Assembly: GCF_023065955.2 (NCBI RefSeq)
Contig: NW_026622808.1
Coordinates: 35,786,475-35,850,474 of the forward strand
Direction of reading: 5' to 3'
From: Ursus arctos
Taxonomy: Eukaryota > Chordata > Mammalia > Carnivora > Ursidae
DNA length: 64,000 bases
In this document: in pieces, positions 11,731 to 24,240 of the stretch
How the letters are laid out: each line of letters opens with the position of its first letter
How positions within the stretch are numbered: the stretch's first letter is position 1
Notes under the pieces: generated by a model
Database searches by the model: none
Seen by the model: only the letters and a program-made list of their open reading frames with translations
Told to the model about the DNA's origin: nothing
Made by a program: the position numbers and the translations under genes

Positions 11731-13689
11731 CCGCTGGTTGGTGGAGCATTGGCCCCAAGACCCTGAGGGGCTGGTGCTGTTTGGAGTCTAGATGGTGTGA
11801 TGGAGATTTCAGCTTTCTGGGCTTCAAGGGCCCTCTCCCCAGGTCCCTGACACTGCAGCCCAGCAGGCCCCCTGCTTTTCCTGTGGATGCTGTAGGGGTG
11901 ATGCCCAGGTCCCAGCCTCTCCAGTCCCAGACAAACTGGGCAGAAGCAGCAGCCATTGTCCAGAGAGCTGTGTGCCCCAGAGCTGCAGCCGAGGGCGGGA
12001 AGTAGCTGCAAAATGCGGAAGTTGCTGCCGCAAACACCCTGGTTGAGAAACACATGGGGAAAATCCAACAGGCTGCTGAGCTCTGGGGAGGGGATCTCCG
12101 GGGGTAGCACATGCACGCCACCCCCTCACCCTTTGTCTCTTTAGCCTGGGGATGGAGGTGTCTTCCTGTTGGTGCTACTCTCTGGGCTGCCTTTCCATTC
12201 CCTGTATAACATCTCCACTCTTCCATTACCTGTGTCATGGATTCCCTACATGTCACTCCATCTATTTGAAATACCCAGAGCGGCTTCTCTTTTCCTTCTG
12301 GACCCTGAAGTCCAGAGAGGTGAGGCCACTCGTCCAGGATGAAAGGGCTTGCCTGGGGCAGCCCACTCTCTGCTTCCTCAGGCCCCCGCTCCGTTTGGAG
12401 ATCTTCTTTCCTCACCCTAGTTCTGTGCCAGCTTCTGTTTTATGGAGGTCTGCCTGGGAATGCAGTGAACTTAAGGAACCCCTCAGCTGATTCTCACTAA
12501 AGTATTACTGACTGATACCTGCATCATCCAGAAGAAGCTAAAAGCTCATCGGCTCCATCCAGGGGGATCTGAGGCCATGGAAAAGGTACAGCCACAGCTG
12601 GAGACATGCCTTAAGTGTCTCTCTGCTTGTCTGTCCGCTTTCCCCCACAGTACGCCCACACGTTAACTTGAGCCACACAGAAGTGCAGGGAATGCAGCCT
12701 GAAGAGAGCGGCCTCCTTCCACAGACAAAGATCAGAGCTGGGGAAGGCAAACAGGTCCAGGATGTGCACTTTCCTCTTCTGCACACTGTGACGGGGGGTC
12801 AGACCAGGTGATCCCTGAGGACCTTTGCTCTCTGAAAGTCCACAGATCTATGACTCTTAGAGCAAGGGCGTGATATCCCTGGGTTCCAGTCCCAATTCTG
12901 GTTCGGTGTGGCCTTCCGATCCCTTCTCTCTTTGACCTTAGTGTGCCTGCCTGCTCAATGGAGAGGTTGGTCAGGCAGGTCCAGGAGGGCCCTGCATGGA
13001 GACCCTGGTCCACACCCACGACTGGACCACGATTCTCCAGGAGCGTCTCTCAGGAATCTGCTGACCTCACCATCCCTGCTCAGCTAATGTCCTGTCCATC
13101 CTGCTGTCCCAGGCTGGAGCCCACCTGGCCACGTGCCCGCTTTTCCCCGTAGCCTGATCTGCGTGAGCCTGAGAGCCCATCAGCCATGGCCTAGACCTCC
13201 CACCCACAGGGCCAGGAGCCATTCCAGCTGTGGGGGGCTCCGCCTTCGGCCTGAGGGGTTGCTTCTCCTTGGAGGAATAGGAGGCACCACCTGGCCTGGA
13301 CAGAGGTCCGCCTGAGCCCCTTACCCTGCTTACCCTCCCACTGTCTGGGGCTCTTTCCTCCTTTCCGGAAATGAACAGGAAACTGGGCCGCTCCCTAGAA
13401 AGACTCCAAGAGTCTTTGCTCAGAAGCAAAGGAGTCTGGTCTCCCTCCCCTGAAAACTGAGGTCAGGCCCTTCTAAGTTTTCTGCAGGCTGGGCTCTCAA
13501 CCCAAGCAGTTTACGACGTACCCACTTCCCACATAAAACACTTTCGAATCACTTTGTAAGAGCTGAGATGTGCTACATTTGACAAGTTGTCCTAATATTA
13601 CCCTTTGCAGACATTTAATGAAACATGTAGGAATTTCAGGCTTCCTGTCACCGAGCTCGCATCCTATGCCACGTGATCTCAATGTCCTC

Positions 13690-13795
13690 AAAACACTGCA
13701 CTACTATTAACCCCATTTTACAGGGGGAGAAAACAGGGTGAGAAAGGTCCAGCACCTTGCCTAAGACCACACAGCCAGTGAGCCCTGGGCCACCG
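13690..13795 (-). repeat. MIR SINE
   Basis: CACTACTATTAACCCCATTTTACAGGGGGAGAAAACAGGG then CCTTGCCTAAGACCACACAGCC: reverse MIR core. Confidence 0.6.
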
Positions 13796-14040
13796 TCTGG
13801 GCCTGCCACTCCTCGCAGCCTGGATCCCTGTCACCCTGGATTCCTGGCTCTGCCCTGGGGACTGGGGTGGGGGCTTCAGGCCTGTGGGGCTCACACTTCA
13901 TTAGAACTCAGAGCTGCCGCACAGCTTGGCTGGCGGGACCAGAGCCCTCCTCCTGGCCCAGTTAGGGGCTTGGCGCCAGTGCCGCAGAACTCCTCCCCGG
14001 GTGAGCTCTAGGGCACGTGGTTTACCTGCCAGGAGCCCGG

Positions 14041-14115
14041 AGGTAGGAAAGCAAACACCATAAATCATCAGGAAGCCTGTGTAAATATTTTATAGCTGAG
14101 ACAGTAAATAATGCA
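14041..14115 (+). promoter_or_regulatory. AT-rich patch with three forkhead-type motifs
   Basis: Within GC-rich surroundings, 60 bp hold GCAAACACC (14051), TGTAAATATTT (14080) and AGTAAATAAT (14103), each fitting the forkhead consensus RYAAAYA. The patch is not part of a repeat I recognise. Regulatory function is inferred only. Confidence 0.3.
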
Positions 14116-14224
14116 GCTCCCTGGACACACCCGACCCAGTTCATCTGTCCCACATCCAGCCCCTAGGACACCCTGTCTGGGCTCTTCTCCTGCCTTGTAT
14201 TTTTTTCAGCAAATGCTGAAGCCC

Positions 14225-14570
14225 ACTGCCAGGCACTTTCCTGTGCACCATCTTCTCTGCTTGGCCTTTGCCCAGGCTGCTCCCTCCACCTGGAACACCT
14301 TCCTCCCTAAGCCTGGCTATTCATTCTCCTCCCTCAGGAGTCACCTCCTCCAGGAAGACTTCTTTGATTTTCTGGGTGGGGTTAGGGGTTCTTCTGGCTC
14401 TTCCAGTACCTAGACTTCCCCCATCTGGGTTCTGCTCACTCTGTGTGGTCTTTTCCTAGTGATTTGTCTGCTCTCCCTCCTCTGTCAGCTCTAAGAGAGC
14501 AATCACATCACGTGAGTTGAATGCAAGCCTTGGCATATAGTCAGTGCTCAACAAATAATGTTGAAAGATA
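14225..14570 (+). repeat. L2 LINE 3' end
   Basis: L2 order is visible: TGCCCAGGCTGCTCCCTCCACCTGGAACACC, CATTCTCCTCCCTCAGGAGTCACCTCCTCC, then GGCATATAGTCAGTGCTCAACAAATAATGTTGAA. Confidence 0.7.
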
Positions 14571-14574
14571 GAAT

Positions 14575-14720
14575 AAATTATCTTGTTTAATCCTTAAATA
14601 AGTCTGTGAGGCAGGTGTTACTGGGTTACTAAAATCCTCATGTTACAGACAAGAAAACTGAGGCCCAAGTGGCAGTGCTGGGACCGACCTCCCACCTGTC
14701 TGATCCTGAGTCTAATGCTT
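14575..14720 (-). repeat. MIR SINE
   Basis: TCTGTGAGGCAGGTGTTACTGG, CTCATGTTACAGACAAGAAAACTGAGGCCCAAG: reverse MIR. Confidence 0.6.
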
Positions 14721-16289
14721 TCTCAATAACCCATCTGGGAACACACCTCTTTCCCCTGTAGATTTCAAGCTCCTTGAGTCAGGATCCTCTGTTTCCGCTC
14801 AGGGAGGCCCTTGACCCCTGTCACAGGCTCTGGCATTCAGTAGGCGCTAATTCACGTGTTTGAATGACTACAAAAAGCAAGTCAGTGGTCAAGATCTTGT
14901 CCTCAACCTGGGAGGGAACGCACAGTGAGGGCCTGGGGGGCAGGAAGCCAGGCAAGTGGACATGTGCTCCCTGAGCCCCAGGGATTCTCTAAGAGACGTG
15001 TGTCTGGGGAGGGTCTCAGGTTCCCGGATGGAGGCAGCCGTGGAAAGTGCTCGGATTCAGCAGCCCAGATGCCTTGGGTCTAAAGACACTGCACCACTTT
15101 GGGGCCAAGTCCCTAACCAGGCCATCGCTGCCTCACAGGAACCTGAGATGCCATGACAGATGATCCTGTCTGCCGTCTCCCCATCCTGTGCTAGGCTTCA
15201 GAACGAGGACAAAGAAATCAGGGCACAGGCACTGCAAGGTGGGACAGGACAAGGATAGCTTTGCACAGGAGCCCTGGCCCGACCCTGGCCTCAATCCTCG
15301 GCAGGAGGTGGGCTGCAGGAGGGAAGGTCAATGGGTTTCAACGTGTATGTCAATTCCGGCTGGTTGCTGATGACTCCCTGAAACTGTGTTAAGAAGGATT
15401 CTGAGCTGTATTCCTCCGGGCTCAGCCAGAAGTGATCAGTTAGCAAGACCTGCAACCAGCACAGAGTGGGGCGCACTAGCTCACGACAGAGTGTGCCCCC
15501 TCCTCTTTCACCTCTCCTTGGCTTTCTGCACAGAGTAGGACTAAATAAAGGGTTGCAGGTTCTTTTTTGATTACTAACAACAAGGTCAATTGGGAGTTAC
15601 CGCTTGCGGAGACGGAAATATGAATGCATGGCCTCTTTACCAGTGTATCTGCAAGAGCCAGAAGGGGATAGGGAGAAGAGAACGGGAAAGAATAACAGAG
15701 AGCAAGGGACAAGTCAGATGTCCACCAGGATCTCCCTGCAGTGTCTGAGACCCTGAGCCCGGGGACAAGGGCAGGCCTGGCTCTGCCCTCACCAGTCAGC
15801 AGGAACCAAGAGTTTTCCAAGGCAAATTCCAGAGATAATCCAGGCAAGGGTCCAGGCCCATGCCTTCTATGTCTGGCAGACCCGGGCATCCCCTCTGGGC
15901 CCTGGGGGGTGCAAGGGGCACATGGGGCTGGGTGCCCTCACACAGCTTCCCAAGTTGTGGGAGAAGAGTCTTGCGGGATCAGAGCAGGCAGGGATGGGCA
16001 GGAGGGCCTGTCTGGGCGGTCCCCGAGGGAGGTGGCAGGACCCAGAGGGCCCACCGTGAGGCCCCCAGACCAGTGTGCTGCACTTGTCCCCCAGCCTCCA
16101 GCTGCCCCTTGGACACCCACCCCATGAGGCCACATCAGCAGGGTCTGCACCAGTCTTTGTGGCTGGGGAAGAAGACTCTGGAAGGGGAGCTCCGTCCTTC
16201 CCCAGTCAGCTGCCAGTGCCTCCACAACGTCTCTTGCGTGGCTCTCCCCAGGCCAGCAGCCAACTGTCCCACCCTCGCTCCTGTGGCTT

Positions 16290-16560
16290 TAGGGCAGCCT
16301 GGCCTAGTGGCTGTGAACTCTGGCCTGGAATTTGGAGCAGTGTGGGGTGTGAGGCTCCGTTTGGCTGTGTCCTGCGCATGTCATTCAGCCTCCCTGGCCC
16401 TCAGTTTCCCGTCCTGTGAAATGGGGCTACTGATGGTGCCCACGTCATAAGGGCTTTGTGAGAGGCTTGTCACTTAAAGAACATCAAGTGTTAGCTCAGG
16501 GCCCGGAGGTCGTGAGCACTTGATATGTGGGGACTGGAATTACCATTGTTATGATTCTAA
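16290..16560 (+). repeat. MIR SINE
   Basis: Forward MIR: TGGCCTAGTGGCTGTGAACTCTGG, CAGCCTCCCTGGCCCTCAGTTTCCCGTCCTGTGAAATGGGG, and TTATGATTC at the 3' end. Confidence 0.65.
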
Positions 16561-18019
16561 TCTGAGACCAAGTTCACGGGCGCCACATCTTCTGCAGAGT
16601 CCAGAGTCTACCCAGACTCCCAGGGGACCCCTTCCAAGACTGTTAGGCTTGTAGGCTGGTGGAGGACCCTGGAGCTGGGGACCTGAAGGCCGGGGGCCCT
16701 GCAAGATGGGGCAAGCAGGGGCTCCCCGCAGCCCTGGGAGCTCTGCACTGTGGACAGAGTCCGCTATCCCAGGCCACTTAGAATCCTCTTCTGTCGCAGT
16801 TCTGGGGCACTGAGCAGGAGCAACTATTGTCACGTCTAATTTGGATGCCCAGACAAGGCTCTCGGGCAGCCCCATACCAGCTGGCCATTGCCTAATATTG
16901 CTAAAGGTTGAGTTCTTTGGGGAGAAGTCCCTTCCAAAAAGGTTGACTACTGAGGGCAGGGTACAAGGCAGCAGGAGCCCACGGTCTCTCCAGACCCACC
17001 TCTGCTCTGGGGGGCCCGGGCAGCCGGGGAAGCCGACGGGAAGCACCGAGGGCACTCTTGGACACAGTGTGAAGCCATAGAATGGAGTGGGCTGGGAGCC
17101 GGGGACACAGTGGACTCTCTGTCCTTGTCCTCCTCCCTTCTGTCACCTCTACCTCCTCCCCTCAGCCACCCAGACCTTGGTCTCATGCAGGAGGATGCTG
17201 GCATGACTCGCATTGGGGTGCCTAGGAGTAAGGGTGCCTCCAGGGCAGACCCTGAGCTGGGGAAGCCAAGAAATGTGTGGAGGACAAACACTTCTGAGCA
17301 CCGTGTCTGGGCACAGGGGTGCCACCACAGGAAAGCCAGTCTTCGCTAAGTGCCTACAGTGTACTTGGCCCTCACGGGGTGGTGCCACATGTGTGGTGGC
17401 ATTGAGAGTGACAAGGAGAAGAGGACACGGCCCTCAAGGGAGTGATCCAGCAGCTAAGTAAGGAACAGAGACATACACGGTCTAAGTCTCAACCCTCCAG
17501 GCCCCAGGAAGGTCACATGCCAGAATGGTGGTACCAGGGAGTCCGAGACCATGGGCAAAGGTTCCAGAATCGAGAGTGAAGGAGAGGAAGGGTGCTTGAG
17601 GTGGCCCAGGAGTCCTCTACACACACCCACACCCTTCCCCAGGAGCTGCTCAGGCTGCCAGCAGCCCATTGTTGAGGGCCGAGCCGCCGAGCTCCCAGAG
17701 CGAAGGTCAGAAGGGCAAAGATTGGCGAAGGCTCCCTGGACCCACACCCACTAATGCCTGCTCATGTGGCCAAACCCTGTGCTCAGGGAGCAGGCTGTTG
17801 TCAGCCTCAGGCACTGCCTCGGGGGAGGGAAACGGGGCCTGTGGGCCGGTGGAGTCCTCTCTGCGCCCCACCCCTGCACGGGCTGGGCCATCACCAGCAC
17901 GCAGCAGGACACTACTCTGGTCGCTGCCCTGTTGGCCCCAGGAAAGCCAGGCAGCATGAATATGATCAATAAAGGCCATGCCTTCATTTAGGCGTTCACT
18001 TAAAGGTGCGTATTGCAGT

Positions 18020-18480
18020 CACTGCTGCCTCTAGGCTTTCCCTTTTGCTGTGTCCTCTGCCTAGAACACTCTATCTCCTCCTCATCTGCTCCCTCATGCC
18101 GACCTGGAAAACCCCTTCCCCAAGCCTTCATCTCCCACTGTCTTCAGCACAGGCCTACAGGCAGGCTCAGGCTTCTGTGTGGCGCCCAAGGCACTGAGAA
18201 TGTGAACCCCCACTGCCCCTTGGGGTACCCTGTGCAAGCCCCACAGGCCTCCCTCATGGTTTCCTGGCATTGGCCTTGGATGTCATGAGTTCATTAGCTG
18301 AGAGTCTGGGCTGCAGCTGTTCCTTCTGCCCGGAGTGCCTTCTCTGCTTCTCACCACCAGCCCCAGAAGGAATTCCTCCTTGTCCTTCTGGGCCCGAGGC
18401 CAAGGGTGCCTTTGCAGTGGAGACTTCCCTGCTCCCACAGCATCAGGTCAAGGCCTAGCATGCAGTAGGTGCTTTTTGAA
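18020..18480 (+). repeat. Two L2-like fragments
   Basis: Two successive L2 3'-like segments: TTTTGCTGTGTCCTCTGCCTAGAACACTC, then TTCCTTCTGCCCGGAGTGCCTTC, ending AGGCCTAGCATGCAGTAGGTGCTTTTTGAAATGA. Diverged. Confidence 0.45.
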
Positions 18481-18692
18481 ATGATCACAGGAAGGAAAGA
18501 ACAATGAATTATGTTCTATTGTGGACTCTGTTGAAGTCTGTTGCTGGTAACTGGGCAAGTCTCTTTGCTTGTTGGGACCTTAGTCTCCCATAACTCGGCG
18601 TTAGATGAATTGGATGAAATGGCTTGCGTTAAGCTTCTAAAAACCTTAGATTCTATGCAGAGGGCTTCAGGCTATGGAAACTTCCCTGTCCT

Positions 18693-18730
18693 GTACGCTC
18701 TAGGAATAACAGTACGCTCTAGGAATAACA
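18693..18730. repeat. 19-bp perfect tandem duplication
   Basis: GTACGCTCTAGGAATAACA occurs twice back to back without mismatch. It is isolated and not part of an array. Confidence 0.95.
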
Positions 18731-18774
18731 AAATTAAATCATATCACAGAAGTCGCAGTGATCTATGGAGGACG

Positions 18775-18925
18775 CATCTGATCCAGGCACTGTGCTCCAC
18801 CCTGCTCTGGTCTACACTCCCCGAGTCTCTGAGGGGTACAAAAAGCCCCATTTATAGATAAGGGAGTTAAAGCCAGGAGGGGAGGTGCCTTGCCCAAGGT
18901 CACAGAGCTGAGTGGCTGAGCCCTG
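18775..18925 (-). repeat. MIR SINE
   Basis: CAGGCACTGTGCTCCACCC, CCCATTTATAGATAAGGGAGTTAAAGCC, CTTGCCCAAGGTCACAGAGCTGAGTGG: reverse MIR. Confidence 0.6.
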
Positions 18926-21900
18926 CAAGAAGGCCACCCGTCATCACCCCAGGGGACCCCTGACTTCTTGCCAGGGGCTTCTGTGCTTAGCCACTGCCCT
19001 CCAACAGAAGCTGTAAGGATAGGTCCTTTCACTAATGCTTGCTCCTGGTCTCAGGAGGCTCAGGCTCAAGGGCCAGGGCTGCCTTGTGAGCTGGGAACCC
19101 CGCAGGCATGTGGAAGGGAAGAGGGGTTTCTAGAAGGCAGTCGTCCATGCATTCAGCAGCAGGAAGCCTCCAGCTGAGCATCCCTGCCAGCCAGAGGAGA
19201 ACAGGCGTCTGGCCTCCTAAATCACGCTAGACTCCATCCCCTCTTCTGGTGGAGACATGGTCCAAAGTCCAGGATGCCATCTGGGCCCGGCCCAAGCCCT
19301 CTTGTAAACCTCTGCTCCACTCCAGTTTCCTGAGAAGCTGTCCTGGCTGTGGTCCTGCCAGGACCAACAGCTGGGCAGCAGAGCCAGCCCCCACCTCAGC
19401 ACCCATCCTTTGTAGGGGGAAGGGGCCAGGGACCCTCTGCAGGACAGGTGGACAAGCCAGGCCCTGGGCTCCTGCCTCAGTCTCCTCCAGCAACTTGTAC
19501 GGCCTAGAGCAAGGATTCACCTCAGCCTCAGTTTCCTCCTCTGTGGGATGGGATTAGAATGCCTGCTTTACCCAGGTGCAGGCAATTAGACAGCAATTAG
19601 GGGGCTCTCTGTGGACGCTGGGGAGCCTCCTAGCCAATGGGTAAAGAGCAGAGTGTGGCTGGGCCGAAGGGCAGGATGTGATTCCTATACCCCTTAGAAC
19701 TACACTCCCATGTCGGCCCCCGGCAGACCCTCGTGCATACCCGGGAAGGAGGGAGAGATGGGATAGTTAATCCGTGGTCACTTGGTCAGTTAATTCTTGT
19801 GACCGTGGAGAGCTAGGTCTCTCATGATCATTCCATCGAGTTTCAGAGAAGCTGAACTACCTCCCTGAGGTCAAGTGGCCACTGAGGGCTGAGCAGGAAG
19901 GGAGACCCGGCTGCCTGGGACCCGGGCTGAACCACGAGGTGCCCCTGCCTCTAAAGCCACCAGGCCTTCCTCCCGAAAGCCTGGAGGCTGTCGCTTCACA
20001 CAGACCTGGGGGCCTGGCCCTGCCACCTGACCTGCCAAGCGGCCTCAGGCAGGGCCTCCCGTCGGCGGGTGCTACCCTTACTTTGCAGGTTGCCCTAAGC
20101 ATTCAACATCAGGCTGTTCTGAGCTGCTCAGCTGGTCCCTGGCAGGAGCCAGTATCATCCTAGTGGCAAAGTAATAGGTACCGTTCTGTCGCCTCCCTTG
20201 TACAGCTGAGCCATCGAGGCCTGGAGGGGCGGGGGCCTGCCAGGTCCTGCAGCGAGTCAGAGGCAGAGGCATGGCAGCCCAGATGGCTCCTCAAGCATGT
20301 CCACTGGGGGCCCGTGGCAGCCTCAGCTTGCCACCCCTGACACAAACTCACCCACTTGTGTGCGCTTAGGCTCACCCCAGGCCGGTGGTTGGTTACTCCT
20401 CCAGAAGATTTACCTTGTGTCTACTTCCATCAGACAAGACACGGGAGGCCAGGCCTGCCCTCAGCTCCTGGGGTTCCCTCTGAGCTGGGGCTCAGCTAGG
20501 GCACTACGATCAGTGGGGGAACCTGAGGTCCAGGTAACCCATGACCTGGAGGTTCTGGAGGAAGCAGACTTGGGGCCAGTTGGTGGTACCAGCAACCCGG
20601 TGAGGCCCTACAGGGCAGGGGGGACAGGGCTCCAGGAGCCAGTGTGAAGCCCCTTGCCTGTCCCCTGCCCTCGCTTCTTCCTGATACCCTCTCCTCGCTT
20701 CCTCAGAGACCGGGAGCCTGAGGCTGGGGCTTGGCAATTGAACCATACCCCAAGCCCTGGGTGCATGGCTCCCCAGGGATAGAAGGCACACTCTGCCCTG
20801 ATGTCTGAGGTCTAAATCACCTGGTATAAGGAGATGGGGAAGGCTTCCCAGAGGAGGTTATCGGCTGAGCTAGGACCGACCTGAAGACTGAGACGGAGTT
20901 AGCCGGGCGTGGTGTACCAAGCAAAGGGAACAGCACAGGCAAAGACCCGAGCTGAGAAATTGCAAGATGTCGTCCAGTGGGAACTGAAAGAACTTCCTCT
21001 CGCTGGAGCTGCGGGGCTAAGCCATGCTGGGCCTGGTGGTCATGTCTAGACTTTGTCCTTTGTCCCGAGAGATCCTGGTCAGCTTGGGGGTGGGGAGTGT
21101 GCCCTCCCTGGCATGTTAGTCGTATTGTGTGGTTGCTGTGAGGAGAAAAAGTTGTTGGGGGTGAGATGGAGGGGTCCAGAGTAGACAAACTGCAGATGGC
21201 CAGAAAAGAGACCCCAGTGAGCCTGGCCAGGGTGGACAGTGGGGACAAATGGATGGAGAAGTCAGAATGGGAGACTGAGGTACCAAGGGGACAAGCACCT
21301 GTATGATCTTCCCCCATGACCTGGGGCCTGGCTGGGGTGGCAACCGCTGTGTTGAGGGGGGTGTGAGCAGACTGAGTGACAGGGCAGAGGGCTGCCCGGT
21401 GCAGGCCCACTTCGATCCACCCCAGCCTCTGGGAATCCTTTCTCCTCTTCCCTTTTTCTGGAACAAAGTTTCTGTTTCAGGGAAGACAAGTTCATTTTTC
21501 TTCCTTTGTACCATGGCTGTGCCAGGCACACACACGGCACCCCCAACAGTGGCTCAAGTTCGGCCACCACCCACTTTCTCAAAAGCCTAGGGGGAAGTGG
21601 AGGCTTCCTGGGGGCCTTCTCCTCTAGATACCAATGGCTTCATGCGGGTGCTGTGGAAGGAGGGGACTTGAGGAACAGGAGGGAACGCTGGGTATTTCTG
21701 CCACCCCCTTCCAACTACCAGCCCCCCCAACACACACGCATACACACCATCTGGCCCTTAGGTGCCTACACAAGAACCCAAAGTCAGACGCCGCAGAGCA
21801 CTCCCACTGCGGTTCCCAAGGCCCGGCATTCAAATGCACTCACACTTTCCCTGAGTTCCTGTCTCAACCTCCCTCCTTGGCCTGCCCTGGAGAGATGCCC

Positions 21901-23699
21901 CCAAGGTTTGGAGTGGTGCACGTGCGTGTGCGTGCACACAGGGGAGCTACCCTTCCACCCCAGACGACACACCAGCATGGCTGCTTTGCAACACGATGGA
22001 ACTAGAGCAGACATCAGCATGAACTTCTCAGGCTTCCAGGTTGTGAAACCCGAGGCCAAGTTGAAAGTCTAGTTCATCTTCTTTGCGATGCCCCCAAGCA
22101 TGATCCCAGATCTGCCCCACACCTGGCAGCTCCTGCGATTCTGGGCTGGGTACCCGAAGCTAAGACCTCAGTTCCAGTGCCCACCGTGGGGAAGCCTGGT
22201 GCAGCTGTACTGAGGTGGCCTGAGTCCTCACCCCACTGGCCTAGACTGGGGGTGTAAAGGGCCCCACATAAAACCCCCCTCAGGGCTTAGATTGTGTACC
22301 CCAGCCCTTGACCCGAATGCCACTCATTACCCAGAAATTCCAGCCTTCTTCTTCCCCTTCCTCCACTGCTCTGGGATGTGTGCCCAGTGCTCACAGGCCC
22401 CAAGGGGCTGGCCTGGGAACTGGCTGTGTTTCTCGTCCCAAGGGCTCACCATTCCTGCTGCCCAGCAGCCTGGCTGCCTGCCTAGCTGCTGTGGCCAAGG
22501 TGGCCACAGCCTCTGCCCACAGAAGCCTGTGGGCAGAGGCAGGGCTCAGGCGTGTGAAGGTGGTGGGGTGGGCAGCAGTCTGAGGGTGAGACTCTGCTCC
22601 CTGCAGAGGCTAACCTCTACCTCTGCCTCCACCCCCTGCAGCCTGCTGGGCATTGGGGTGGAGGCGTGTCTCAGCCAAGGGAGCCCAGTCTGGGAGGGGG
22701 GTGGACACGGATAGCCCAGCAGCCTGTTTCTAGCTCCCAGCATCTCATTCCATCCTCAGAGCAGCCCCAAGGAGTAGGGAGCCCGAAGAGAGCTGCTCAA
22801 GGCCACACAGCCAGTTAGTGTGGAGGCCGCTTGCTAGTTCTTCCTGCTCCGGAGCCTCTGCGCCCCGTGGGTGGTGACTCGGGAGAGGCCCTGCACAGTG
22901 TGGGTGGGGGGGGCAGACTCGAAGGGAGGGCTCATAGGCAGCAGAAGACCTCCTTGGTGAGGGGCAGGCATCTGGGAGGCTCCCTGGAGGAGGACTTTTT
23001 GTAGGGGGCCTTGTTAGATGGTGAAGAGCCTGACGGAATGGCATTCCAGGGGCAGGGCACAGCTTGAGCAGAGGCAGGGATTTTGATGAGCAGTGGGGGG
23101 GGGCGGGGGGGGCGAGTGGGTTAGCAGGGATGTCCTGGTGCCCCGGGGCCTCTTATACCCTGGAGGACCTGGGATGGAGGGTGCTGGCCTTGCGAGGAGA
23201 GTATGCGGGCACTCGCTCAAGCTCTGCCGGTCCAACTGGCCCAACCACTTCTCTTAGGGCACTGCCCACTGCCCGCTCACAGTCCTGCTCGGAGGGATTG
23301 GCAAACCCTGGGTGAAATGTGGATCAGGAGCCTAGGATCACCGCCTCCTGGCCCCAGGGCAAAATGATTAAGGGGTCCTGAGCCCCAGGGTGCGCTGTCA
23401 TCTCTAGAAAGCCTGCCCTGATTGTGGCCACCAATTTCTAAGATACAATCACAGTGTGGAGAGTAGGTCTGTCGGGGGAGATCAAATTCTCCGAGCAATT
23501 ATGGGGGACTTCTACTTTCCTCGGTAAACTTGTCTTTATTTTCCTTATTTGGTCTGGTTTTCATCCGAACAGCCAATGTGTGTCATTACTTTTCTAGATT
23601 TCTGTGGCTGTCCCTCCCCATCCCTCATCCCCCATCCAACCCCCTGTCCTCACGGTCTTCTCACAGGTTCCCAGCTAGGGGGCAGGCTGCGGTGCCTGG

Positions 23700-24240
23700 A
23701 ACGACCCTCACTCCCAGGTCGTCGGTTGCGCCATCCATCAAATGGGCGCACTCAGGTCTCCCGGACTTTCCTGAACGGAGCCAGCAGCGGGGAAGGGCGA
23801 GGAGGCGAAGGCGCCGCTCGGCGCCGGGACCCAGGTGGCGAGGCCACTCCAGCCTCCAGGTGGCAGCCCGACCCGGGAATAGAGCCGGCTCTTTTATAGC
23901 CCGGACTGCGTCACAGGGCTGGGCGGGGCCTCTGGCGCCGCTCGGAGAGGCTTCCCTGGGCCGGGGCGGGGCCGGGGCGGGGCTGGGCCGAAGGCCAGTC
24001 GGTACCGGAGCACCGAGACGTGCCTGCGGGGGCGCGCGCGGCGGTCTGGGTGCCAGTGGGGTGTGTGTGTCGTGTGTGTCGCACGCTGGACGCCAGTATG
24101 CCTGCGGTCCTTCCCCACCCCATCTACCTCGAGGGCCGCCCTCCCGCGCAGGGTCTGCGCCCCGTTCCCCACAGCCAAGCTGGGCTCGGTGAACTGCCCG
24201 CTGCGGGAAACTGAGGCATGGGCTGGCGAGGAGGCGAGGG
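23700..24240 (+). promoter_or_regulatory. Upstream CpG island with TATA-like and CRE-like sites
   Basis: CpG-dense stretch 4.7 kb upstream of the main island. It contains TTTTATA at 23892-23898, a CRE-like TGCGTCAC at 23907-23914, and GC boxes at 23921-23928 and 23962-23985, in the order of a core promoter firing to the right. From memory, the longest human PRKCD transcripts start about 5 kb upstream of the usual one, so this is a plausible alternative PRKCD promoter. I could not assign a convincing splice donor to its first exon. Confidence 0.6.

Larger units (their letters stand above)
1..23690. other. Upstream intergenic region, no gene seen
   Basis: I found no coding exon with family similarity. 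Short open frames are chance frames or lie in repeats. The region holds degraded MIR, L2 and L1 copies, one MLT1-like LTR, five CAN-SINEs, a polypurine tract, a TG-rich tract and a forward CTCF motif. In human the leftward neighbour is RFT1 (memory); none of its exons is recognisable here, so it probably lies beyond the left edge. Confidence 0.7.

Noticed and set aside
1..23690. Exons of RFT1, the expected left neighbour
   Set aside because: No multi-membrane protein exon or matching splice structure could be recognised. The gene probably lies outside the window.
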